Below, in pieces: positions 24,035 through 32,019 of a DNA stretch of 40,182 bases; positions within the stretch are counted from its first letter, which is position 1; every line of letters begins with the position of its first letter. The position numbers and the translations under genes were made by a program. A model generated the notes under the pieces. The model was not told the DNA's origin. It saw only the letters and a list, made by a program, of their open reading frames with translations, and did no database searches. Origin of the DNA: an uncultured Candidatus Saccharibacteria bacterium (lineage in GTDB: Bacteria > Patescibacteriota > Saccharimonadia > Saccharimonadales > Saccharimonadaceae); contig CAMKOB010000011.1 in the NCBI GenBank assembly GCA_946414345.1, forward strand, positions 1-40,182, given 5' to 3'.

Positions 24035-25294
24035 TTACATCTTTAATTCTTTGTGAGCTTTTTCAAGAACGGCTAGGAGTTCGGCGTAGTCGGCTTCAGT
24101 GATGTTTTTGACGTTCGCGAAGATATAGATTACATTATCAACAACTTCTAGGTTGTAGTTGAGGTTTTTATCGTAGAGATACTCCATGAATTTCGGATTC
24201 AGAAGCTCGAATGCCGGCAGGGCATCACGCTTGGCAGCGTAAACCTCGTAACGCTCATTGAAGTCTGGCCATTCCATTTCGAATTTCTCATAGGATTTGT
24301 CTGGCTTGCGATTGGCTTTGTATTTCAATGATTTAACGATAACACCAAGATAATCCTTTGGCACATTAATCTGCCCAACAAGATAATAAGAAGATGGCAC
24401 GCTTGGAATTTCGGCATAAGTATAGAGTTGAATTAGGAGGTCACCCCATTTACCGATGATGTGATTATTAATATCTGAAACAGACATACTAGATTTACCA
24501 AAGATGAGCCCGCGAGCTGGCAGGGCATAGCGTCCCCAGTCTGGGCTGTAAAACAGTTTATTTTCTTGAGCGAAGTCTGCAAGAGATTTGATTAGGTGTG
24601 GAGCGGATTCGGTAGGCTGTGAAATGCCAGAGAGCTTCAAAGTTTTACCATCATAGATAAAATTCCATGTTTCGTTGACGCTGGCAGCGTAGCTTTTATA
24701 CAAGTTTTTATTGTTTGAAGTATCGATTACTTCGTCTAGGCCGCTAAAGCCAAACTCAACGCGAATGTTGGCTGGTAAAGAAGTTTTTTCGCTCACGGGG
24801 TTTAGGAGACAAACGTAATTAACTTTTAATTTGCTGACTTTATTAACGCGATGAAGGTCTTTTAAGAGCTCCAGCATGTAGCTTGCGTGCTGATAGTAGC
24901 CAGGCGTAGTGTAGCTTTTAATGCTTGCCAAATTAAATTCTGTCCAGTCTTTTTGATACTGCTCGAAAATGCGTTGGCCTTCGGTATGAATCCATTTCTC
25001 TTGCTCGGTAGAGTTGTTGCGGGATTTTTTCTTCTTAATGGCGTTTTTGTCTGCCCTGAAGCCAGCTATCATAATAATCACAAAAATGGCAAGAATAACC
25101 AACGAAATCCATGGATCATCTTCTTCGGAGGCATAGTTTGAGCTTGAGCTGCTGTGACTTGAGCCACCAGAAAAGCCGCCCCCTCCGCCTCCGCCACCAC
25201 CGGAGCTTGAGCCGCCGCCACCGGCGAAACCAAAATCCGGAACCACGCCAAATATTACAATTGCTAAACTAATAATCGTAGAAATGATATTCAT
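24035..25294 (-). CDS. Membrane protein with Gly/Ser linker, Tim44-like and DUF3137-like parts
   Basis: 419 residues. An N-terminal hydrophobic segment (about 2-24) is followed by a Gly/Ser-rich linker (about 25-55), a second membrane segment (about 62-80) and a basic stretch (KKKKSR). Residues about 90-200 (FEQYQKDWTEFNLASIKSY ... YMLELLKDLHRVNKV) resemble the Tim44/mL45 fold that binds lipids or partners. The last ~100 residues (PDFNERYEVYAAKRDALPAFE ... NPKFMEYLYD) resemble DUF3137. The function is unknown. The Gly/Ser linker between two membrane segments is common in bacterial Tim44-like proteins. Start: 6 nt after TATAAT. Confidence 0.6.
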   Translation of the reverse strand: MNIISTIISLAIVIFGVVPDFGFAGGGGSSSGGGGGGGGGFSGGSSHSSSSSNYASEEDDPWISLVILAIFVIIMIAGFRADKNAIKKKKSRNNSTEQEKWIHTEGQRIFEQYQKDWTEFNLASIKSYTTPGYYQHASYMLELLKDLHRVNKVSKLKVNYVCLLNPVSEKTSLPANIRVEFGFSGLDEVIDTSNNKNLYKSYAASVNETWNFIYDGKTLKLSGISQPTESAPHLIKSLADFAQENKLFYSPDWGRYALPARGLIFGKSSMSVSDINNHIIGKWGDLLIQLYTYAEIPSVPSSYYLVGQINVPKDYLGVIVKSLKYKANRKPDKSYEKFEMEWPDFNERYEVYAAKRDALPAFELLNPKFMEYLYDKNLNYNLEVVDNVIYIFANVKNITEADYAELLAVLEKAHKELKM

Positions 25295-25300
25295 GATTAT

Positions 25301-25306
25301 ATTATA
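25301..25306 (-). promoter_or_regulatory. Leaderless promoter of the Tim44-like gene
   Basis: TATAAT on the minus strand ends 6 nt before the ATG at 25294. Confidence 0.65.
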
Positions 25307-25319
25307 CTATATACCACCA

Positions 25320-25364
25320 TATAATTCATCACATCTCAGGAGCTCCGCGGTGTGATGAATTATA
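25320..25364. repeat. 14-bp perfect inverted repeat in a divergent intergenic region
   Basis: TATAATTCATCACA pairs with TGTGATGAATTATA; the 17-nt loop holds the palindrome GGAGCTCC. It lies between two divergent genes, so it is not a 3' terminator for either. Operator or small RNA element. Confidence 0.5.
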
Positions 25365-25445
25365 CGTTATAAAAACTTATGTTTATACATTTTTTTCCGT
25401 AATTGTAAAAAATGTGATACAATAGTGTTGTAAAGTACTAAATAT

Positions 25446-25479
25446 CATAGTTGACAGTTTTATAAAACTATGGTATTAT
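25446..25479 (+). promoter_or_regulatory. Promoter of the HARE-HTH regulator with embedded operator-like palindrome
   Basis: TTGACA (25451-25456), 17 nt, TATTAT (25474-25479). The spacer contains the perfect 14-bp palindrome AGTTTTATAAAACT (25456-25469), nested in CATAGTT (25446) / AACTATG (25466). A second candidate, TGATACAAT, lies near 25417-25425. Confidence 0.7.
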
Positions 25480-25525
25480 AAGTAAAAGCAATAATATTAA
25501 CAGAGACGGGACAAGGAAAGTATCG

Positions 25526-26554
25526 ATGAATAAAAATTCTGAAATTCTTAAAAAAGCAATCTCCGGCAGCCTCAAAATTGTTGAGCAAGAGCGCGAGAGG
25601 GAAATAATTTCGCGGCGGTTCGGACTTGCTGGCCCCAAAGAAACACTAGAACAAATCGGAGAAAGCTTGTCGATTACACGCGAAAGGGTACGACAGTTAG
25701 AAAAAGCAATTATTATTCATCTACAGATTACAGCTGAGGACAACAATATTCCTGAACTTCCCCCAGCTGAAAAAATACTAGTTCGTAATTTGGCCGAAAT
25801 GGGACGTGTTGCGAAGCTCTCTTCTCTAAGTGATAAGGTCTATGAAAAAAAGTCTACTCCAGAAGAACGTTCTGGAATTAATTTTATCGCTACTTTTGCT
25901 AAAGGATTGACCGTTATAGAAGAGAATGATTCCTATTATCCAGCGGTGGGAATTGCTGATTTTGGTAATACCGAGGCTCTTAAGAAGATGGTGGACGAGA
26001 TTGTTGGGGTTATCAAAAAGAACGGTAAACCGATGACAATTGATGAGCTTGACAATGTGCTAAATTATGAGCATCCTGATAATATTCGAGCCGTTGCGTC
26101 AATTTCTAAGTTGCTCGCTTCTCTTAATGGCCTCTGGGGACTAACTAAATGGCCGTCCGTCAATCCACGCAATATTCGCGATAAGATTTTTGTGATTTTG
26201 GAATCACATAAAAAACCAATGCACTTCTCAGAGATTGCAAAGGAGATTAAAGAGTCTGAATTTAAGCGTAAAAACGTTACGGTCCAAGCTATTCACAACG
26301 AATTAATTAAGGATCCTCGATTTGTTCTGATTGGACGGGGGATTTACGCTCTTTCATCATGGGGGTACAAGAAGGGAACTATTTCAGAAATTATCACCTC
26401 TATTTTGTCAGAGGCAGAAAAACCACTTAGCCGGGAAGAGATTGTGCGCCAAGTTTTGAAAACTCGTCGTGTTAAAGAGACTACAATCCTATTAAATTTG
26501 CAAAACAAAAAGCTATTTAAGAAAATTGACCGAAATCTATACACTAACGCTTAG
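25526..26554 (+). CDS. Regulator with sigma-70 region 4-like HTH and HARE-HTH modules
   Basis: 342 residues. Residues about 20-65 (REREIISRRFGLAGPKETLEQ ... ESLSITRERVRQLEKAI) are a sigma-70 region-4 helix-turn-helix, which binds -35 elements. The C-terminal half has HARE-HTH winged helices (KPMHFSEIAKEIKESEF ... VQAIHNELIKDPRFVLIGRGIYAL, then KPLSREEIVRQVLKTRRVKETTI), related to the N-terminal domain of the Firmicutes RNA polymerase delta subunit. No region 2 is present, so it is not a complete sigma factor. A transcription regulator that touches RNA polymerase is inferred. AAGGAAAG precedes the ATG. The palindrome in its promoter suggests self-regulation. Confidence 0.8.
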   Translation: MNKNSEILKKAISGSLKIVEQEREREIISRRFGLAGPKETLEQIGESLSITRERVRQLEKAIIIHLQITAEDNNIPELPPAEKILVRNLAEMGRVAKLSSLSDKVYEKKSTPEERSGINFIATFAKGLTVIEENDSYYPAVGIADFGNTEALKKMVDEIVGVIKKNGKPMTIDELDNVLNYEHPDNIRAVASISKLLASLNGLWGLTKWPSVNPRNIRDKIFVILESHKKPMHFSEIAKEIKESEFKRKNVTVQAIHNELIKDPRFVLIGRGIYALSSWGYKKGTISEIITSILSEAEKPLSREEIVRQVLKTRRVKETTILLNLQNKKLFKKIDRNLYTNA

Positions 26555-26556
26555 TG

Positions 26557-26565
26557 TGATATAAT
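26557..26565 (+). promoter_or_regulatory. Leaderless promoter of the HerA/TraG-like gene
   Basis: TGA-TATAAT ends 7 nt before the ATG at 26573 and starts 3 nt after the stop codon of the upstream gene. Confidence 0.65.
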
Positions 26566-26572
26566 ATATAAT

Positions 26573-29557
26573 ATGGACGCAGTTATACACTTTGTTTTAA
26601 TGCCCATATTCTGGATACCCCTGGTATTATTATTGGCTTTTTTGACTTATCGAAATTATAAGAAGCTTAACACCTTGAAGGTGCTAAATGTAGACTCTGT
26701 TCTTTTGATGCTAGAAATACCACGCGCCAATGATAAAAAGGAGTTGGCAGCAGAACAGATGTTCGCATCTTTGCATGGCATTCTTCGCGACAAGTCTGAG
26801 TTGAAAAACTCTGGTGGGGTGCAAGAACACTTGTCTTTCGAAATCGTATCCACGGCGGGGCAAATTAGATTTTATGTTTGGGTGCCAAAAGTATTGCAAA
26901 GTTTCGTGGAGGGGCAGATTTATTCACAATATCCGACAGTGCAGATTTACAAAATGGACGAAGATTACGTTGATGGACGCGATAAATACCCTGTACAATA
27001 TTCTGCGGAGCTTGGATTGGTTGACAACAGTGCCTTACCAATTAAAACATTTGACACATTTGAAGTCGACCCACTAGCTGGCATTACCGGCACCTTAGCT
27101 AAGCTAGATCCAGACAACAACGAAGAAATGTGGATTCAAATATTGACACGACCGATTCCAGATGATTGGCACAAGAGTACGACCGACACCTGGGTGCAAC
27201 GTGTAAAGTCTGGGAGACGTTCGATCCTGTCGAACATTGGTATTGATTGGACCTACCTGGTGGAAATATTGGGCGCCTTATATCGCCCGCCAGCTGGTGG
27301 CACCAATTCGGACGCACCAGCCGTAGAGCTCTCCGAAAGAGCTAAAACGCAGATTAGCAAGGCTGAAGAAAAGGCCACCAAACTTGGTTACGAAGTAAAA
27401 ATTCGTTTAGCTTATCTTGGACAATCTGACGTGGACGCTAAACTTAACATGCAGGCTTTAGTTGGTACATTTAAACAGTTTAACTCAACAAATCTGAATG
27501 GATTCAAACAGATAGGTGGATCGTTCAATAAAAAAGATTTGGACGCCTATATAATTCGACAATTCTCAGACCATGGGTTTATTTTAAATATTTCCGAGTT
27601 AGCTTCAGTTTATCACTTACCGCACACCTCGGTGGAAACGCCCAATATCGTATGGGCATCGTCTAAGACGGCCGAGCCGCCTGCCAAATTGCCAGTATTG
27701 ACCGGTAATCCGGTGACAGATGAGAATATTTCTGCATTTGGTTTAACCAATTTTCGCGGAATCAATCACCAGTTTGGATTAACTCGACGAGATCGTTCGC
27801 GCCACGTATATATTATTGGTCAAACTGGGGCAGGTAAGAGCGGTCTTCTTGAACTGCTAGCGCTGTCTGATGTTTTTTATAATCAGGGTTATTGCATTAT
27901 TGACCCGCATGGTGATTTTGCGATTGATAATCTCAAATTCGTACCGAGCGCAAGGATTTCGGATGTGGTTTATTTCAACCCTGCCGATACAGCTTACCCA
28001 GTAGCATTTAACCCTCTAGAGGTTTCAGACCCAGCTAAAAAACCTAATGTCTGCTCTGAAGTTATTGGTGTTTTGAAAAGAATGTTTGGCGACTCATGGG
28101 GCCCAAGACTTGAGCATATTCTGCGTTACACTTTGCTTGCGTTGCTCGATAGGCCTTCAACGACTTTACTTGATATTTCTAGGATGCTTACCGATAAGGA
28201 CTTCCGCAAGGAAACTTTGGATTATTGTCACGACGTGACTGTTTTGCAATTCTGGAAGCATGAGTTCGGTCAATGGAACGAGAAGCAAGTTAATGAATCT
28301 ATCGCACCAGTACTAAACAAGGTGGGCGCATTTACGGCAAACCCAATTATTCGTAATATTATTGGGCAGCCCAAATCATCGTTTGATATCCGCAAGATTA
28401 TGGATGAGGGAAAGATTTTGGTGGTTAATTTGTCTAAAGGGTTAATCGGTGAGGACAATGCAGGAATTCTGGGTGCATTCCTTGTAACTAAGGTGCAGCT
28501 TGCCGCAATGAGTCGCTCTGACATACCTGACGTTAAAGATCGTCGGCCATTTTATCTTTACGTGGATGAGTTCCAGAACTTTGCTACCGATTCGTTCGCA
28601 GTAATTCTGTCCGAAGCGCGTAAATACGGCCTTAATTTGACTGTGGCCAACCAATATGTGGCACAAATGACAGAAAGTGTGCGCGATGCGGTATTTGGTA
28701 ACGTTGGTACTACTATTTCTTTCCGTGTATCCGCAGATGATGCTCCGGTACTAGTAAAGCAATTTGAGCCAACCTTTGAAGCATCTGATTTGTTGCAGCT
28801 TAATAACCGCCATTTTATAATTTCAATGATTATTAATGGTGAAAAAGTGCCGGCATTCTCGGCTACCACTTTGTCAATTCCAGATTCGCCATCGGATAAC
28901 TTTGATGCCATAATTGAGGCCTCTCGTGAAGCCTACGCTAGACCACGTACCGAGGTTGAAGCTGAGATACGTGAGACTATCGAACAGAGCGAAAAATATA
29001 AGCAAGAATTATCGGATTCTGGCCGAGAGGCTGGTTCTAGGCCGGTATTTGCGCCAATATCGCGCCATAACAGTGCGCCCGTTAGTGTTGCTAATCCACG
29101 AAATACCGGTGCCATTACCGAACAAAAACCGAACTTAAAGTACTCCCCGACCCCACAGGAAGATTTGCGCAAGTCCGGATTGAGTCCAAATGCCGCCGAA
29201 GGCAAAGAGAGATTAGGATTAAAAGATTTGGCGAAACTGGTAGCGGAGAATCATTCAGCAGGGAAAAAATCGGCAGAGAAACCTGCAGAGAAGAAAATAG
29301 AGAAAAAGACGGTAACAGAGAAGCAAGTTGTTACAAAAAAGCAGCCAAAACCTAGCAAAAAGGGAAATAAGGACAAAAATTCCACCCCTGTTGCTTCCCC
29401 TGTTAGTTCCCCTGTCGAAGTCGAATATCAGGAAAAGTCACCAGTACAGATAGACACCTCTGAAAAACAGATAGATCTGAAGACTCCGGTTGGTCGTTCA
29501 GATAGGTTTGCATCAAAAGACAACTCAGCAGACGGATTCTTGGCGATAAAGCATTGA
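26573..29557 (+). CDS. Membrane-anchored HerA/TraG-type ATPase
   Basis: 994 residues. A hydrophobic segment at about 5-24 anchors the N terminus. The N-terminal ~380 residues are alpha/beta without clear motif. The ATPase domain has Walker A IIGQTGAGKSGLLE (about 414-427), CIIDPHGDFA, VVYFNPADT, Walker B FYLYVDEFQNFA (about 660), SEARKYGLNLTVANQY and GNVGTTISFRVS, the order of TraD/TrwB/TraG-like and DUF87 ATPases. The last ~200 residues are low-complexity, Lys/Ser/Pro-rich. In conjugation such ATPases couple DNA or protein to a secretion channel; here no other type IV secretion gene is adjacent, so the substrate is unknown. It is a recurrent lone gene in CPR genomes. Confidence 0.85.
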   Translation: MDAVIHFVLMPIFWIPLVLLLAFLTYRNYKKLNTLKVLNVDSVLLMLEIPRANDKKELAAEQMFASLHGILRDKSELKNSGGVQEHLSFEIVSTAGQIRFYVWVPKVLQSFVEGQIYSQYPTVQIYKMDEDYVDGRDKYPVQYSAELGLVDNSALPIKTFDTFEVDPLAGITGTLAKLDPDNNEEMWIQILTRPIPDDWHKSTTDTWVQRVKSGRRSILSNIGIDWTYLVEILGALYRPPAGGTNSDAPAVELSERAKTQISKAEEKATKLGYEVKIRLAYLGQSDVDAKLNMQALVGTFKQFNSTNLNGFKQIGGSFNKKDLDAYIIRQFSDHGFILNISELASVYHLPHTSVETPNIVWASSKTAEPPAKLPVLTGNPVTDENISAFGLTNFRGINHQFGLTRRDRSRHVYIIGQTGAGKSGLLELLALSDVFYNQGYCIIDPHGDFAIDNLKFVPSARISDVVYFNPADTAYPVAFNPLEVSDPAKKPNVCSEVIGVLKRMFGDSWGPRLEHILRYTLLALLDRPSTTLLDISRMLTDKDFRKETLDYCHDVTVLQFWKHEFGQWNEKQVNESIAPVLNKVGAFTANPIIRNIIGQPKSSFDIRKIMDEGKILVVNLSKGLIGEDNAGILGAFLVTKVQLAAMSRSDIPDVKDRRPFYLYVDEFQNFATDSFAVILSEARKYGLNLTVANQYVAQMTESVRDAVFGNVGTTISFRVSADDAPVLVKQFEPTFEASDLLQLNNRHFIISMIINGEKVPAFSATTLSIPDSPSDNFDAIIEASREAYARPRTEVEAEIRETIEQSEKYKQELSDSGREAGSRPVFAPISRHNSAPVSVANPRNTGAITEQKPNLKYSPTPQEDLRKSGLSPNAAEGKERLGLKDLAKLVAENHSAGKKSAEKPAEKKIEKKTVTEKQVVTKKQPKPSKKGNKDKNSTPVASPVSSPVEVEYQEKSPVQIDTSEKQIDLKTPVGRSDRFASKDNSADGFLAIKH

Positions 29558-29771
29558 CGACGAGGGAAATGCGTCGTTAAAAATGGAGTCTACTTAAATT
29601 TGGGTGTTTTTTGGACGATTTGTCATATGGCTTTTTGTGATAGTTTTAATGTCGCACAATATAGATTTTAAGACATTACAGGTAAATTCAAAAGACGGTA
29701 AATCCATGCGTCTAAACTAGCACGTAATGCTTATGGTTTGTCTGAACCAGCTAAAAGTCGGGAATCATGTT

Positions 29772-29956
29772 GGCGTTCCAATCAGTGTTTTTAGCTTGCA
29801 TAAAGCAAGCCCAGGATATTTTCACAAATATTAGGAAATTATCTCGCGCGAACCGTGAAGACAGCCGTGAGACGCGAGTAATTTCCGTTAAAATATTTGA
29901 GAAAATATTCCTGGCGCGAAGCGTAAACGTAAGCTAAAAATACTAATTGGAATGCC
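29772..29956 (+). ncRNA. Long bulged hairpin RNA, 6S-like layout
   Basis: From outside to inside: 11 bp (29772-29782 / 29946-29956, one G-T), 5/5 internal loop, 10 bp (29788-29797 / 29931-29940), a bubble of 13 nt opposite 16 nt, 13 bp with one bulge (29811-29823 / 29901-29914), A/A mismatch, 8 bp (29825-29832 / 29892-29899), 8 bp (29834-29841 / 29879-29886), 6 bp (29843-29848 / 29873-29878), and a 24-nt loop with CCGTGA twice. Closing stem, central bubble and long terminal stem are the layout of 6S RNA, but sequence signatures were not recognised. A strong terminator lies downstream on the plus strand. The 29558-29771 part shows an ACGACG/CGTCGT hairpin just after the stop of the ATPase gene, and no convincing promoter. 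Confidence 0.5.
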
Positions 29957-29975
29957 CGTTGACGCCCATTTTTGG

Positions 29976-30025
29976 CTTCACCCCTGTAATTTGTGAAGTT
30001 TTCCACAATTTGTGGCTCTTTTTTT
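29976..30025 (+). terminator. Tandem terminator hairpins after the long-hairpin RNA
   Basis: CTTCAC/GTGAAG (29976-29998) followed by TTTT, then CCACAA/TTGTGG-type hairpin (30003-30015) followed by a T-run (30019-30025). Plus-strand direction. Confidence 0.75.
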
Positions 30026-30122
30026 CAAATTTGACATTTCCCCGCTTTTGTTTCCCTTTTTATTGTTTTTCCCTGTTTCTGGTTGAGTTTGATGTTAATT
30101 TGAATTGAGCTATTCCCTAAAA

Positions 30123-30176
30123 CCGAACTAAAACCGAACAAAAAGAGCACTAAATCTGACCGAACAAAAACCGAAC
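30123..30176 (+). repeat. Two pairs of CCGAAC direct repeats
   Basis: CCGAAC at 30123, 30134, 30160 and 30171; within each pair the spacing is exactly 11 bp, about one helical turn. Similar motifs occur at 38073-38135. Possible protein-binding sites. Confidence 0.6.
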
Positions 30177-30182
30177 ATTCCT

Positions 30183-30788
30183 CTATTTCCAATAGGCTTT
30201 GTTATCTATTCGGAGGTCGATATACTGAAAATCACCAACACCGATAGAGGCAAGATAGCGAAGCATGCGCTCAGCATCTTCGGCGGTGACACCGGAACCA
30301 CGGTCAATAATAGTCTTGAGGTAACCTGTGTACCCCTCAATATAGATGTCAACTTCTCGGATTGAGCCAGTGGGGACGACAGCCTTAGTTGGCGTAATTC
30401 CAAGAGCGCGAAGATCTTCTTCGAGCATGCCGATATATTCTTTCATTCGGCTAGAAAGGTAACCACCCGTTGCGGTCGCATCTTCATCTATTATTTCGAT
30501 GCTTGGCTGATAACTAACTACTGTGGTAGCAATGGTTGGAGCTTCATCTTTTTCGCCAATAAAAAATATACCAATATAGAATAGTATGAGCGCAACAACG
30601 ACGAATCCAAGAACAGTAAAGATAAATCGTGAAATTTGGCGCCGTCTAATTTTCTTGTGAGCTGCAGTGCGCTCGGAATTTGTTTCGAGTCTTTCCCTTT
30701 TTTCACCAATGGTGCGACCGAGACGGATGGTGGATTTTTTATTTAATCTGCGGCGCGCAATTTTGGGTGGATCATTTTCATTTTCCAT
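30183..30788 (-). CDS. ftsQ: FtsQ/DivIB-like division protein (short)
   Basis: 201 residues. A strongly basic cytosolic N terminus (about 1-52), one membrane segment (about 53-76) and an extracytoplasmic part that ends QYIDLRIDNKAYWK, a segment like the YIDLR strand near the C terminus of FtsQ/DivIB. It sits after murG, the usual ftsQ position in dcw clusters. The extracellular part (~120 residues) is too short for both POTRA and beta domains, and no clear POTRA was recognised. The ATG overlaps the murG end by 11 nt. Assignment is by context and topology. Confidence 0.6.
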   Translation of the reverse strand: MENENDPPKIARRRLNKKSTIRLGRTIGEKRERLETNSERTAAHKKIRRRQISRFIFTVLGFVVVALILFYIGIFFIGEKDEAPTIATTVVSYQPSIEIIDEDATATGGYLSSRMKEYIGMLEEDLRALGITPTKAVVPTGSIREVDIYIEGYTGYLKTIIDRGSGVTAEDAERMLRYLASIGVGDFQYIDLRIDNKAYWK

Positions 30789-32019
30789 TGGTGGTGGCTT
30801 CCTCGATGATTAGTTCGGCGAGGCGGCGAGCAGCACCAGAACGGGCTTCATCATGTAAGCGCGTTGCTAGGCTGGAGCGAAGCTTTGGTGAATTGATAAG
30901 ATGACGAATTTCGTTTAATAATTTGGTGGGGGCTTTCATCATGTCGGCATCATTTAGGACTATGGCAGCATTCAAATCGCCAAGACGCTCAGCATTACGA
31001 ACTTGGTGTGAGCCAGGAAGTTTTTCGAACGGCACGAGAATGACGGCTTTTTTGAGCGAGGCAAGTTCGGCAATCGTGGTAGCACCAGCGCGTGAAACCA
31101 CGATATCGGCAGCACCCATTAACTCATTCATGGTAGTATTGAATTCCCACATTCTAAAATCCGATTCAAGCTTGGCATGATCCCAGTTTTCATAGCGTTT
31201 CAAATCTACCATTTCTTCATAGTGACTACGACCGGCGACTAAACCAACGGAGGCAATTTTAAGTAATTCCGGCAAGATGATCCTAGTGGTTTCGTTAAGG
31301 TTTTCGGAGCCTTGCGAGCCACCAGTGATTACTACTAGTGGCTTATTTTCGCTGAACGAAAAGGCTTTTTTAAGTGAGCGGGCACGAGATTCAGTAATGG
31401 CACGATATTCTGCACCGACCGGAATACCGGTCCAGATAAAATTCGGGTTGGCTTTTTTAACATCGTCTGGGATTGGCATACCAAAAGCAACTTTTTTCGC
31501 GCGCTTCATAAGGAGACGGTTCGCAAGCCCAGCAACTGCATCGGATTCATGAATAACATATGGGATTTTAAACAATTTGGCAATTAGGCCGACCGGCAGA
31601 CTGACATAACCACCCTTTAGAAAAATGATATCTGGACGGTTGGATGGACGAACTAGGCGAAAGAAGCTCGTAATAATTCCCCCAATAAAGCCTAGGAAGC
31701 CGAGGATATTGCCAATAATAATATCTTTAAGCGTAATGTCGAAGTGCTTAAAATAGGTACTAAGTTTCCAACCCGAATAACGGTGGAACTTCCCCGCTAA
31801 AATGCGACGAACACGCACGGATGTGCCCTTGCGAGATTCACGACCATCCACCCACGATAAGCTTAGCTCGGTACAAAGTTTAGTAACGTTTTTGTAATAC
31901 TTAAAATCAGTCCAAAACTCAATTTGCGCGCGAGGACGCATTTCTATAATTTCACGAACGACGGCGACGGCTGGCGTGATGTGTCCACCCGAGCCGCCCC
32001 CTACCACTAATATCTTCAT
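30778..32019 (-). CDS. murG: UDP-GlcNAc:undecaprenyl-PP-MurNAc-pentapeptide GlcNAc transferase
   Basis: 413 residues, longer than the usual ~360. It makes lipid II from lipid I on the inner membrane face. Landmarks: VGGGSGGHITPAVAV at the N terminus, FLKGGYVSLPVGL, HESDAVAGLANR, ITGGSQGSENLNE and the donor-binding SRAGATTIAELASLKKAVILVP. The extra length is in an insert around residues 60-115. The start, within the end of ftsW, is fixed by the Rossmann beta-strand MKILVVGGG and by GAGGAAA 8 nt upstream. Confidence 0.95.
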   Translation of the reverse strand: MKILVVGGGSGGHITPAVAVVREIIEMRPRAQIEFWTDFKYYKNVTKLCTELSLSWVDGRESRKGTSVRVRRILAGKFHRYSGWKLSTYFKHFDITLKDIIIGNILGFLGFIGGIITSFFRLVRPSNRPDIIFLKGGYVSLPVGLIAKLFKIPYVIHESDAVAGLANRLLMKRAKKVAFGMPIPDDVKKANPNFIWTGIPVGAEYRAITESRARSLKKAFSFSENKPLVVITGGSQGSENLNETTRIILPELLKIASVGLVAGRSHYEEMVDLKRYENWDHAKLESDFRMWEFNTTMNELMGAADIVVSRAGATTIAELASLKKAVILVPFEKLPGSHQVRNAERLGDLNAAIVLNDADMMKAPTKLLNEIRHLINSPKLRSSLATRLHDEARSGAARRLAELIIEEATTNGK

